Shown in pieces: positions 35,132 to 47,295 of a stretch of 64,000 nt of DNA. The notes below the pieces were generated by a model. It did no database searches. It saw only the letters and a program-made list of their open reading frames with translations, and was not told the origin of the DNA. Each line of letters starts with the position of its first letter. Positions within the stretch are counted from its first letter, which is position 1. A program made the translations under genes and the position numbers. Source of the DNA: Sympetrum striolatum (lineage: Eukaryota > Arthropoda > Insecta > Odonata > Libellulidae); NCBI GenBank assembly GCA_947579665.1, contig CANPUZ010000036.1:186001-250000 (forward strand). The letters are read 5' to 3'.

Positions 35132-35178
35132 TATATCTATTATATATAGACGCTTCTCCGGATATACTTATATATATA
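35132..35178. repeat. Junction linker, GACGC variant of the module
   Basis: Carries the second module form (ATAGACGCTTCTCCGGATAT), often found next to B2 ends. Confidence 0.75.
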
Positions 35179-35731
35179 CGAGTAAAATGTTGCTTGCATA
35201 CTGCAAGCAGATCGGCAACACTATTTTAATGTCGGCATCATATCCGGACGGCCATCAAAAGAAAAAAAAAAGATTGAAATTTTTCTTAAAATTTGCCTAA
35301 ATTCCATCGTCTGGCATCGAACCCGGGTCTTTACTGTGAACTTACTATGCAGCACACTAGAACATCACCATCGCTAATGATGTGTGAAAATTCAAGCAGA
35401 AATATGGGCTACAACTGCCTCAAAAGACGTTCTAATTTTCACGAATTTAAATGCCTCTCTGGATTCGAACCAAGGACGATCTTGGAAATCTAAAAAATGT
35501 TTCTGAAAGTTATTTATGATCCTTATCTATATGCCGAATTTCAAGTTTCTATATAATTGGGAAATGGTTCCAAAAAATTCTTAAAAATCGGATCATTTAC
35601 TGATTGTAGAGACGCCTGGTGGTAAAACCAGGAAACATTGGTAGCTGTGAATTCACAGTTTGTAAAAATTTTTTCGTAAAAATTTCAAGACGGTGGCACT
35701 TGTGGAACATGGTTAGAATTTTGATCCCCTA
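35179..35731 (-). repeat. TTCGA-box unit 23 (B2), internal deletion
   Basis: 553 bp: the three 3' monomers joined near 35660 to the last few tens of bases before the B2 end. About 525 bp, roughly three monomers, are missing relative to a full unit. Box d is the hairpin variant CCTGGTGGTAAAACCAGG (35615-35632). Confidence 0.85.
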
Positions 35732-35777
35732 TGAATGAATGAATGAATGAATGTATGAGTGAGTGTGTATATAGGTA
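35732..35777. repeat. (GAAT)n / (GAGT)n junction linker
   Basis: GAAT repeats followed by GAGTGAGTGTGTATATAGG, also seen after unit 42. No CCGGA module. Confidence 0.8.
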
Positions 35778-36836
35778 CGAGTAAAACGATGCTTGCATAC
35801 TGCAAGCAGATCGACAACACTATTTTCATGTCGGCATCATATCCGGACGGCCATCAAAAGAAAAAAAAAAAGGTTGAAATTTTTCTTAAAATTTGCCTAT
35901 ATTCCATCGTCTGGCATCGAACCCGGGTCTTTACTGTGAACTTACTATGCAGCACAATAGAACATCACCATCTCTAACGATGTGTGAAAATTCAAGCAGA
36001 AATATGGGCTACAACTGCCTCAAAAGACGTTCTAATTTTCACGAATTTAAATGGCTCTCTGGATTCGAACCAAGGACGATCTTGGAAATCTAAAAAAAGT
36101 TTCTGAATATTATTTATGATCTCTATCTATATGCCGAATTTGAAGTTTCTATATTATTGGCAAAGGTTTTAAAATAATTCCTAAAAATCGGATCAACTTC
36201 TGATTGCAGAGACACCTGGTGTCGAACCCAGGACACTTTGATAGCTGTGAATGAACTGTTTGATTTGTATGGACTTGATCTTTCTACATGCAAAGTTTGA
36301 AGTCGATATCGTGCCGGGAAGTACCTAAAATTTGTTTCCGTTATCTCCGTAAGAAAAGCATTGGGAAGTGCAAATGGTCCTCTGGGATCGAACCAAGGAC
36401 CATAAGCTAATATGTAAAATTCGATTATGAAATAAATTCATGATATCTATCGACGTGCCGAGTTTCAAGTATCTATGTTATCGGGAAAGGATCCAAAAAA
36501 AATCTTATAAATCGCCGCAATGCATTTTAAACGGCCGATTTTTGCCCCGGCCTAGCATCGAACGAAGGACAATATTCGAAGATGTCTTTCTGATTTTCGT
36601 TGGCTATGCACGGCATTTAGCGGTCCCTCGAGTTTCAACTCTCTACTTTTCCGGGAAGTGCCTCAAAAAAATTTTCGAAAATCCCCGCCATGTAATCTTA
36701 TGGGGAAAATCGCGACTTTGGGGCCTTCTGGAATCGAACCCATGGCACCGAGGTTCAATGTCGGCTTTTTCCTGGAGGTTATACGTTATGGCCAATATGT
36801 CGTAAAAATTTCAAGTTGGTGGCACTTTGATCCCCA

Positions 36837-36837
<1 letters not shown>
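35778..36837 (-). repeat. TTCGA-box unit 24 (type I, B2)
   Basis: 1,060-bp copy. About 20 bp are missing just inside the B2 end (GGCACTTTGATCCCC), and the 3' end is mutated to CGAGTAAAACGATGC. Otherwise complete. Confidence 0.85.
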
Positions 36838-36923
<86 letters not shown>

Positions 36924-36956
36924 TATATCCGGAGAAGCGTCTATCTATTATATATA
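36838..36956. repeat. Long (TA)n linker with module
   Basis: About 80 bp of TA dinucleotides (36842-36921) followed by the GCGTC form of the module. Confidence 0.9.
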
Positions 36957-38064
36957 CGAGTAAAATGTTGCTTGCATAATGCAAGCACCTCGATAACAAA
37001 AGTTTTTTGTCGGCATCACATTGAGTGAGTCCTCAAAAGAAAAAAAAATGGATGGAAAATATTCTTAATTTCCGCTGCAATTTATTCGTCCGGCATCGAA
37101 CCCAGGTCTTCCCGGTCATACATTCTATGCAGCACCATAGAAGATCATCTGTAACTATGTGTGAAAATTCAAGTAGAAAAATTAACTGCAACGGCCTCAA
37201 ACGACGTCCTACGTTTCCCTTATATTACTCATGAGAGAAATGCTAATGTGCTCTGGCATCGAACCCAGAAATAGTACGGTGTTATCTAAATTTTTTTCTA
37301 AAACCAATTCTTTTCATACATCTTCCTGCCGAGTACGAACTTCCTATCATTTCGATAAGTTCATCAAAAAGATAATGAAATACTAAACCAATGTATTTTA
37401 AACGGGAGACATATATGCCGCCCGGCATCGAACCCGGATCTTTCTGGTAATACTTCCTATGCAACATAATAGAAGATCACTATCTCTAACTATGTGTGAA
37501 AATTCGAGCAGAAATATTGGCTGCAACTGCCTCAAACGACATCCTACTTTTCCCTTATATTCCTTATGAGAGAAATGTTAATGTGCTCTGGCATCGAACC
37601 CAGGAATAGTACGGGCTTAAGAAATTTTTTTTCTGAAACCATTACTTAATATATATCTTCTAGCAGAGCGAAAAGTTCCTTACATTCCGGTAAGTGCATC
37701 AAAAAAATTAATGAAAAACTATCCCCATGCATTTTAAATGCGGGATTTTTGCATCGTCCTAGCATCGAACCCAGGAGGTTCTCATTAGTAGTCATTAATG
37801 TTTTTAATAGTTCTTGACCGTATCTGTAAGCTCCATGAATTTCGAATCTCTACCTGTCCGGGAAGTATTATTTAAAAAATTTTGAAATTCGTCACCATGT
37901 ATCCTTATGGAGAAAATCGGGACTTTGGGGCCTTCTGGAATCGAACCCATGACACATAGGTTCAATGTCGGCTTTTTCCTGGAGGTTACACGTTATGGCC
38001 AATATGTCGTAAAAATTTCAAGTCGGTGGCACTTGTGGAACATGCTTAGACTTTTGATCCCCAG
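36957..38064 (-). repeat. TTCGA-box unit 25 (type II core, B2), left palindrome arm
   Basis: 1,108-bp copy with a mutated hairpin (CATAATGC) and a divergent 3' end (CACCTCGATAACAAAAG). It is near-identical in inverse orientation to unit 35. Confidence 0.9.
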
Positions 38065-38092
38065 TGTATATATATATATATATATATATATA

Positions 38093-39166
38093 CGAGTAAA
38101 ATGTTGCTTGCATACTGCAAGCAGATCGACAACACTATTTTCATGTCGGCATCATATCGGGACGGCCATCAAAAGAAAAAAGTGGATTGAAATTTTTCTT
38201 AAAATTCGCTGAAATTCCATCGTCTGACATTGAACCCCGGTCTTACTGGTGAACCTACTATGAAACACAATAGAACATCACCATCTCTAACTATGTGTGA
38301 AAATTCAAGCAGAAATATGGGCTACAACTGCCTCAAAAGACGTTCTAATTTTCACGAATTTAAATGGCTCTCTGGATTCGAACCAAGGACGATCTTGGAA
38401 ATCTAAAACATATTTCTGAAAGTTATTTATGATCTCTATCTATATGCCGAATTTGAAGTTTCTATATTATTGGGAAAGGGTTCAAAATAGTTCCTAAGAA
38501 TTGAATCAATTACTGATTGTAGAGACGCCTGGTGTCGAACCCAGGACCTACTGGCAGCTGTAAAAACACATTATGACTTGATTTGACCTGATCTTATTAA
38601 ATGCAAAGTTTGAAGTCAACATCTTGCCAGGAAGTACCTAAAATTTGCTTCCGTTATCTCCATAAGAAATGCATTGTAGGATGTAAATGGCCCTCTGGGA
38701 TCGAACCAAGGACCATCAGCGAGTTCTAAAATTTTATTATAAAATATATTTATGATATATATCCACGTGCCAAGTTTCAAGTTTCCAAGTCATCTGTAAG
38801 TAATTTAAAAAAATCTTAAAAATCGCAATGTAAATTAAACGGGAGAATATTTGCCCTGGCCTAGCATCGAACCAAGGATAATATTTGTAGATGTCTTTAA
38901 GATTTCCTTGAGATATACATGGCATCTAACGATCTCTGGAATTTCAACTCTCAACTCTTCCGGGAAGTGCTTCAAAAAAATTTTCGAAAATCCCCGCCAT
39001 GTAATCTTATGGGGAAAATCGCGACTTTGGGGCCTTCTGGAATCGAACCCATGACACCTAGGTTCAAAGTCGGCTTTTTCCTGGAGTTTACACGTCATGG
39101 CCATAACGTCGTAAAAATTCCAAGTCGGTGGCACTTGTGGAACATGGTTAGAATTTTGATCCCCTA
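38093..39166 (-). repeat. TTCGA-box unit 26 (type I, B2), left palindrome arm
   Basis: 1,074-bp copy, inverse partner of unit 34. The monomer before the B2 end has unusual features (AATTTAAAAAAATCTTAAAA, a shortened GCAATGTAAATTAAACGG) found otherwise only in unit 34. Confidence 0.9.
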
Positions 39167-39214
39167 TGAATGTATATATATATAGGTATATCCGGAGAAG
39201 CGTCTATATATAAT

Positions 39215-39259
<45 letters not shown>
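39167..39259. repeat. Junction linker with GCGTC module and (TA)n
   Basis: TGAATGTATATATATATAGG, module, and about 60 bp of (TA)n. The inverted counterpart at 46105-46195 has a slightly different TA length. Confidence 0.85.
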
Positions 39260-39260
<1 letters not shown>

Positions 39261-40339
39261 GAGTAAAATGTTGCTTGCATACTGCAAGCAGATCGACAAC
39301 ACTATTTTCATGTCGGCATCATATCCGGACGGCCATCAAAAGAAAAAAAAAAAGGTTGAAATTTTTCTTAAAATTTGCCTAAATTCCATCGTCTGGCATC
39401 GAACCCGGGTCTTTACTGTGAACTCACTATGCAGCACAATAGAACATCACCATCTCTAACGATGTATGAAAATTCAAGCAGAAATATGGGCTACAACTGC
39501 CTCAAAAGACGTTCTAATTTTCACGAATTTAAATGGCTCTCTGGATTCGAACCAAGGACAATCTTGGAAATCTCAAAAATGTTTCTGAAAGTTATTTATG
39601 ATCTCTATCTATATGCCGAATTTGAAGTTTCTATATTATTGGCAAAGGTTTTAAAATAATTCCTAAAAATCGGATCAACTTCTGATTGCAGAGACACCTG
39701 GTGTCGAACCCAGGACACTTTGATAGCTGTGAATGCACTGTTTGATTTGTATGGACTTGATCTTTCTACATGCAAAGTTTGAAGTCGATATCGTGCCGGG
39801 AAGTACCTAAAATTTGTTTCCGTTATCTCCGTAAGAAAAGCATTGTGAAGTGCAAATGGTCCTCTGGGATCGAACCAAGGACCATAAGCTAATATGTAAA
39901 GTTTGATTATGAAATAAATTCATGATATCTATCGACGTGCCGAGTTTCAAGTATCTATGTTATCGGGAAAGGATCCAAAAAAAATCTTAAAAATCGCCGC
40001 AATGCATTTTAAACGGCCGATTTTTGCCCCGGCCTAGCATCGAACCAAGGACAATATTCGAAGATGTCTTTCCGATTTTCGTTGGCTATGCACGGCATAT
40101 AGCGGTCCCTCGAGTTTCAATTCTCTACCTTTCCGGGAAGTGCCTCAAAAAAATTTTCGAAAATCCCCGCCATGTAATCTTATGGGGAAAATCGCGACTT
40201 TGGGGCCTTCTGGAATCGAACCCATGGCACCGAGGTTCAATGTTGGCTTTTTCCTGGAGGTTACACGTTATGGCCAATATGTCGTAAAAATTTCAAGTCG
40301 GTGGCACTTGTGGAACATGCTTAGACTTTTGATCCCCAG
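39260..40339 (-). repeat. TTCGA-box unit 27 (type I, B2), left palindrome arm
   Basis: 1,080-bp copy, inverse partner of unit 33. Confidence 0.9.
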
Positions 40340-40427
40340 TGTATATATATATATATCTATTATATATAGATGCTTCTCCGGATTCATTCATATATATACC
40401 CAGATACCCAGATACCCAGATACCCAG
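40340..40427. repeat. Junction linker with module and (CCCAGATA)n
   Basis: (TA) run, module, and four copies of an 8-bp CCCAGATA repeat abutting GGATAC. Confidence 0.8.
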
Positions 40428-41504
40428 ATAGGATACTAATTCACAGCCTAAACCACCAGCGTCATTGACTCGAAATTTTTACCACGTATTGGCCATAACG
40501 TGAAACCCCCAGGAAAAAAGCGACTTTGATCCTTGGTATCATGGGTTCGATTCCAGAAGGCCCCAAAGTCGCGATTTTCCCCATAAGATTACATGGCGGG
40601 GATTTTCGAAAATTTATTTGAGGCACTTCCCGGAAAAGGAGAGAGTTGAAACTCGAGGGACCGCTAGATGCCCCCCATATCAAAAGAAAACCATAAAGAA
40701 ATCTACGAATATTATCCTAGGTTCGATGCTAGGACGGGGCAAAAGTCGGCCGTTTAAAATGCATTGCGGCGATTTTTAAGTTTTTTTTTGAACCCTTTTC
40801 CGTTGGCATAGAAACTTGAAATTCGGCATGGCGTTAGATATCATAATTATATTTCATAATTAAATTTTACATATTCCCTTATGGTCCTTGGTTCGATCCC
40901 AGAGGGCCATTTACATTCCTCAATGCATTTCTTATGGAGATTACGGAAACACATTTTAGGTGCTTCCCGATATTATATCTACTTGAAACTTTGCATAAGA
41001 TAAGATCAAGTCATTAATTATCAAACTGTGAATTCACAGCTACCAATGTTTCCTGGTTTTACCACCAGGCGTCTCTACAATCAGTAAATGATCCGATTTT
41101 TAAGAATTTTTTGGAACCATTACCCAATTATATAGAAACTTGAAATTCGGCATTTAGATAGAGATCATAAATAACTTTCAGAAACATTTTTTAGATTTCC
41201 AAGATCGTCCTTGGTTCGAATCCAGAGAGCCATTTAAATTCGTGAAAATTAGAACGTCTTTTGAGGCAGTTGTAGCCCATATTTCTGCATGAATTTTCAC
41301 ACATTGTTAGAGATTGTGATGTTCTATTGTGCTGCATTGTAAGTTCACAGTAAAGACCCGGGTTCGATGCCAGACGATGGAATTTAGGCAAATTTTAAGA
41401 AAAATTTCAATCTTTTTTTTTCTTTTGATGGCCGTCCGGATATGATGCCGACATGAAAATAGTTTTGCCGATCTGCTTGCAGTATGCAAGCAACATTTTA
41501 CTCG
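40428..41504 (+). repeat. TTCGA-box unit 28 (type I, B1), box d lost
   Basis: 1,077-bp copy. Box d is CCTGGTTTTACCACCAGG (41052-41069): the TTCGA core is gone and the flanking stem kept, as in units 10, 20 and 23. Confidence 0.85.
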
Positions 41505-41641
41505 TATATATATAAGTATATCCGGAGAAGCGTCTATATATAATAGATATATATATATATAAGTATATCCGGAGAAGCGTCTATATATAATAGATATATA
41601 GATGCTTCTCCGGATTCATTCATATATATATATATATATAT
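41505..41641. repeat. Junction linker with both module forms
   Basis: Two GCGTC-form modules in one orientation, then a GATGC-form module in the other, then a (TA) run. Confidence 0.8.
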
Positions 41642-41732
41642 AGAGAGGATACAAAGTCACAGGCTAAACCACTAGCGACAATGGCTTGAAATTTTTACCA
41701 CATATTGGCCATAACGTGCAACCTCCAGAAAA
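41642..41732 (+). repeat. TTCGA-box unit 29, 91-bp 5' remnant (B1)
   Basis: Only the B1 terminus survives, up to AACCTCCAGAAAAA just before the first box. An AGTAT-type microsatellite (41733-41759) then leads into unit 30. Confidence 0.85.
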
Positions 41733-41759
41733 AGTATAGTATAGTATAAGTATAAGTTA

Positions 41760-42835
41760 CGAGTAAAATGTTGCTTGCATACTGCAAGCAGATCGACAAC
41801 ACTATTTTCATGTCGGCATCATATCGGGACGGCCATCAAAAGAAAAAAATGGATTGAAATTTTTCTTAAAATTCGCTGAAATTCCATCGTCTGGCATCGA
41901 ACCCGGGTCTTTACTGTGAACTTACTATGAAGCACAATAGAACATCACCATCTCTAACTATGTGTGAAAATTCAAGCAGAAATATGAGCTGCAACTGCCT
42001 CAAAGGCGTTCTAATTCTCACGAATTTAAATGCCTCTCTGGATTCGAACCAAGGACGATCTTGGAAATCTAAAAAATGTTTCTGAAAGTTGTTTATGATC
42101 TCTACCTATCTGCCGAATTTGCAGTTTCTATATTATTGGCAAAATTTAAAAATAATTCCTAAAAATCGGATCAACTTCTGATTGCAGAGACACCTGGTGT
42201 CGAACCCAGGACACATTGATAGCTGTGAATGCACTGGTTGATTTGTATGGACTTGATCTTTCTATATGCAAAGTTTGAAGTCGATATCGTGCCGGGAAGT
42301 ACCTAAAATTTGTTTCCGTTATCTCCGTAAGAAATGCATTGAGGAATTTAAATGTCCCTCTGGGATCGAACCAAGGACCATCAGCGAATATTTAAAATTC
42401 GATTATGATATATTTTTATGGTATCTAACCTCATACCGAATTTCAAATTTCTATGCCATCGGGAAAGGGTCTAAAAAAAATCTTAAAAATCGCCACAATG
42501 CATTTTAAACGGACGATTTTTGCCCCGACCTAGCATCGAACCAAGGATAATATTCGTAGATGTCTTTATGGTTTCCTTTAGATATGCATGGCATCTAGCG
42601 GTCCCTCAAATTTCAACTCTCTCCTTTTCCGGGAAGTGCCTCAAAAAAAATTTCGAAAATCCCCGCCATGTAATCTTATGGGGAAAATCGCGACTTTGGG
42701 GCCTTCTAGAATCGAACCCATGACACCAAAGTTCAAAGTCAGCTTTTTCCTGGAGGTTACTCGTCATGGCCATAACGTGGTAAAAATTTCAAGTCGGTGG
42801 CACTTGTGGAACATGGTTAGACTTTTGATCCCCTA
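41760..42835 (-). repeat. TTCGA-box unit 30 (type I, B2)
   Basis: 1,076-bp copy. Its B2 half shares the GTCATGGCCATAACGTGG trait with units 10 and 26. Confidence 0.85.
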
Positions 42836-42911
42836 TATATATATATATAACTTATAGGTTTATCCGGAGAAGCGTCTATATCTATTATATATATATATAT
42901 ATATATATATC

Positions 42912-42967
<56 letters not shown>

Positions 42968-43024
42968 GAATCTATTATATATAGACGCTTCTCCGGATAT
43001 ACCTATATATATATAAGTTATATA
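42836..43024. repeat. Palindromic TA-rich linker between two B2 ends
   Basis: 189 bp, roughly mirror-symmetric: CCGGAGAAGCGTCTATA, long (TA)n with TCTATTATATA blocks, then TATAGACGCTTCTCCGG. Two modules point at each other around the TA tract. Confidence 0.85.
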
Positions 43025-43797
43025 TAGGGGATCAAAATTCTAACCATGTTCCACAAGTGCCACCGACTTGAAATTTTTACGATAAATTGGCCATTACGTG
43101 TAACCTCCAGGAAAAAGCTGACCTTGAGCATCGGTGTCATGGGTTCGATTCCAGAAGGCCCCAAATTCGCGATTTTCTCCATAAGGATACATGGTGGCAA
43201 TTTTCAAAACTTTTTACATAATACTTCCCGGATAGGTAAAGAATCAAAATTCAAGGAGCATACAGATATGGTCGAGAACTATTGAAAACGTTAATGACTA
43301 CTAATAAGAACGTCCTGGGTTCGATGCTAGGACGATGCAAAAATCTTGCATTTAAAATGCATGGGGATGGTTTTTCATTAATTTTTTTGATGCACTTATC
43401 GGAATGTAAGGATTTTCTCCCTTAGCTAGAAGATATATATTAAGAATTTGTTTAAGAAAAAAAATTTCATAAGACCGTACTATCCCTGGGTTCGATGCCA
43501 GAGCACATTAAGTTTTCTCTCATAAGGAATATAAGGGAAAAGTAAGACGTCGTTTGAGGCTGTTGCAGCCAATATTTTTGCTTGAATTTTCACACATAGT
43601 TAAAGATTGTGATCTTCTTTTATGTTGCATAATAGGTTAACCAGGAAGACCCGGGTTCGATGCCAGACGATTAAATTTGCAGCGAATTTTAAGATTATTT
43701 TCAATTTTTTTTTTCTTTTTACGACCGTCCCGAAAGGTTGCCGACATTAAAATGGTGTTGTCGATCTGCTTGCAGTATGCAAGCAACATTTTACTCG
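43025..43797 (+). repeat. TTCGA-box unit 31 (type II core, B2), two monomers deleted
   Basis: 773-bp copy with four boxes (near 43144, 43320, 43495 and 43655). Compared with unit 13 (1,109 bp) it lacks 336 bp, two monomers, so the deletion kept the repeat register. Confidence 0.85.
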
Positions 43798-43848
43798 TAT
43801 CTATCTATTATATATAGACGCTTCTCCGGATATACTTATATATATATA

Positions 43849-44951
43849 CGAGTAAAATGTAGCTTGCATACTGCAAGCAGATCGACAACACTAATTTCAT
43901 ATCGGCATCATATCGGGACGGACATCAAAAGAAAAAAAAAATTCAAAATATTCGTAGAATTCGCTGCAATTTAATCACCTGGCAGCGAACCCCGGTCTTC
44001 CTGGTGTACTTACTATGCAGCAAAATAGAAAATTACCATATCAAACTATGTGTGAAAATTCAAGCAAAACTATTAGGTGCAACTACCTCAAACGACGTCC
44101 TACTATTCACATACACTCCTTATTTGAGAAATTATAATGTGCTCTGGCATCGAACCCAGGAACAGCATGGTCTTATCTATTTTTTTTCTTAATCAAAGTG
44201 TTAATATACATCTTCCATCTAAGCAAGAGCTCCCTTACATATCGATAAATGCATAAAAAAATTATGAAAAGATACCCCATAGTATTATATATGGGTGATA
44301 TTTTTACCGCCCGGCATCGAGCCCGGGTCTTTCAGGCAATACTTTCTATGCAGCACAAAAGAAAAACACCATCTCTAACCGCGTATGCAAATTCAAGCAG
44401 AAATATTGGTTACAACTGCCTCAAATGACGTCCTACTTTTCCTTTATATTCCTTATGAGAGAAACGTTATTGTGCTCTGGCTTCGAACCCAGGAACAGTA
44501 CGGTCTTATGAAAATTTTTTTCTAAAACTTATTCGAACCATACATCTTCCAGCCAAGCACGAACATCCTATCATTTCGATAAGTGCATCTAAAAAAATAA
44601 TGAAAAACGGCTCCCATGTATTTTAAAGGGCAGATCTTTGCATCGTCCTAGCATCGAACCCAGGATAACTTTTGTAAAAGTCATTGATGTTTTCGAAAGT
44701 CCAAGACCATAAATATAGGCACCTTGAGTTTTACTTCTCTACCTATCCGGAAAGTATTTTTTTTTAATTCCCGAATATCACGGCAATGCATTCAAACGGG
44801 AAAAATCGGGACTTTGGGGCCCTCTGGAATCGAACCTATGACACTGAGGATCAAAGTCTCTTTTTTCCTGGGGGTTTCACGTTATGGCCAATATGTCATA
44901 AAAATTTCAGATCAATGACGCTTGTAGTTTAGGCTGTGAATTTGTATCCTA
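43849..44951 (-). repeat. TTCGA-box unit 32 (type II, B1)
   Basis: 1,103-bp copy, a close direct relative of unit 11 and inverted relative of unit 5, including the downstream linker. Confidence 0.85.
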
Positions 44952-45024
44952 TCTATCTATATAGGTATATATATGAATGAATCCGGAGAAGCATCTATAT
45001 ATAATAGATATATATATATATACA
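44952..45024. repeat. Junction linker with CCGGA module
   Basis: CTATCTATATAGG, module, (TA) run. Same composition as 13321-13388. Confidence 0.8.
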
Positions 45025-46103
45025 CTGGGGATCAAAAGTCTAAGCATGTTCCACAAGTGCCACCGACTTGAAATTTTTACGACATATTGGCCATAACGTG
45101 TAACCTCCAGGAAAAAGCCAACATTGAACCTCGGTGCCATGGGTTCGATTCCAGAAGGCCCCAAAGTCGCGATTTTCCCCATAAGATTACATGGCGGGGA
45201 TTTTCGAAAATTTTTTTGAGGCACTTCCCGGAAAGGTAGAGAGTTGAAACTCGAGGGACCGCTATATGCCGTGCATAACCAACGAAAATCGGAAAGACAT
45301 CTTCGAATATTGTCCTTGGTTCGATGCTAGGCCGGGGCAAAAATCGGCCGTTTAAAATGCATTGCGGCGATTTTTAAGATTTTTTTTGGATCCTTTCCCG
45401 ATAACATAGATACTTGAAACTCGGCACGTCGATAGATATCATGAATTTATTTCATAATCAAACTTTACATATTAGCTTATGGTCCTTGGTTCGATCCCAG
45501 AGGACCATTTGCACTTCACAATGCTTTTCTTACGGAGATAACGGAAACAAATTTTAGGTACTTCCCGGCACGATATCGACTTCAAACTTTGCATGTAGAA
45601 AGATCAAGTCCATACAAATCAAACAGTGCATTCACAGCTATCAAAGTGTCCTGGGTTCGACACCAGGTGTCTCTGCAATCAGAAGTTGATCCGATTTTTA
45701 GGAATTATTTTAAAACCTTTGCCTATAATATAGAAACTTCAAATTCGGCATATAGATAGAGATCATAAATAACTTTCAGAAACATTTTTTAGATTTCCAA
45801 GATCGTCCTTGGTTCGAAACCAGAGAGCCATTTAAATTCGTGAAAATTAGAACGTCTTTTGAGGCAGTTGTAGCCCATATTTCTGCTTGAATTTTCATAC
45901 ATCGTTAGAGATGGTGATGTTCTATTGTGCTGCATAGTGAGTTCACAGTAAAGACCCGGGTTCGATGCCAGACGATGGAATTTAGGCAAATTTTAAGAAA
46001 AATTTCAACCTTTTTTTTTTTCTTTTGATGGCCGTCCGGATATGATGCCGACATGAAAATAGTGTTGTCGATCTGCTTGCAGTATGCAAGCAACATTTTA
46101 CTC

Positions 46104-46104
<1 letters not shown>
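45025..46104 (+). repeat. TTCGA-box unit 33 (type I, B2), right palindrome arm
   Basis: 1,080-bp inverse partner of unit 27. Confidence 0.9.
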
Positions 46105-46147
<43 letters not shown>

Positions 46148-46195
46148 ATTATATATAGACGCTTCTCCGGATATACCTATATATATATACATTCA
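46105..46195. repeat. (TA)n and GACGC module linker
   Basis: Inverse counterpart of 39167-39259, with (TA)n of different length. Confidence 0.85.
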
Positions 46196-47269
46196 TAGGG
46201 GATCAAAATTCTAACCATGTTCCACAAGTGCCACCGACTTGAAATTTTTACGACGTTATGGCCATGACGTGTAAACTCCAGGAAAAAGCCGACTTTGAAC
46301 CTAGGTGTCATGGGTTCGATTCCAGAAGGCCCCAAAGTCGCGATTTTCCCCATAAGATTACATGGCGGGGATTTTCGAAAATTTTTTTGAAGCACTTCCC
46401 GGAAGAGTTGAGAGTTGAAATTCCAGAGATCGTTAGATGCCATGTATATCTCAAGGAAATCTTAAAGACATCTACAAATATTATCCTTGGTTCGATGTTA
46501 GGCCAGGGCAAATATTCTCCCGTTTAATTTACATTGCGATTTTTAAGATTTTTTTAAATTACTTACAGATGACTTGGAAACTTGAAACTTGGCACGTGGA
46601 TATATATCATAAATATATTTTATAATAAAATTTTAGAACTCGCTGATGGTCCTTGGTTCGATCCCAGAGGGCCATTTACATCCTACAATGCATTTCTTAT
46701 GGAGATAACGGAAGCAAATTTTAGGTACTTCCTGGCAAGATGTTGACTTCAAACTTTGCATTTAATAAGATCAGGTCAAATCAAGTCATAATGTGTTTTT
46801 ACAGCTGCCAGTAGGTCCTGGGTTCGACACCAGGCGTCTCTACAATCAGTAATTGATTCAATTCTTAGGAACTATTTTGAACCCTTTCCCAATAATATAG
46901 AAACTTCAAATTCGGCATATAGATAGAGATCATAAATAACTTTCAGAAATATGTTTTAGATTTCCAAGATCGTCCTTGGTTCGAATCCAGAGAGCCATTT
47001 AAATTCGTGAAAATTAGAACGTCTTTTGAGGCAGTTGTAGCCCATATTTCTGCTTGAATTTTCACACATAGTTAGAGATGGTGATGTTCTATTGTGTTTC
47101 ATAGTAGGTTCACCAGTAAGACCGGGGTTCAATGTCAGACGATGGAATTTCAGCGAATTTTAAGAAAAATTTCAATCCACTTTTTTCTTTTGATGGCCGT
47201 CCCGATATGATGCCGACATGAAAATAGTGTTGTCGATCTGCTTGCAGTATGCAAGCAACATTTTACTCG
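46196..47269 (+). repeat. TTCGA-box unit 34 (type I, B2), right palindrome arm
   Basis: 1,074-bp inverse partner of unit 26. One box differs between the arms (GATGTTAGG here, corresponding to GATGCTAGG in unit 26). Confidence 0.9.
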
Positions 47270-47295
47270 TATATATATATATATATATATATACA

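Larger units (their letters stand above)
36957..40339. repeat. Left arm of a 3.4-kb inverted duplication
   Basis: Units 25, 26 and 27 with their linkers. In the segments compared by eye the arm matches 45025-48403 in reverse complement apart from isolated substitutions (for example in 38870-38880, near 39130, 39561-39585 and 40098) and different TA lengths. The symmetry point is near 42680. Confidence 0.9.
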
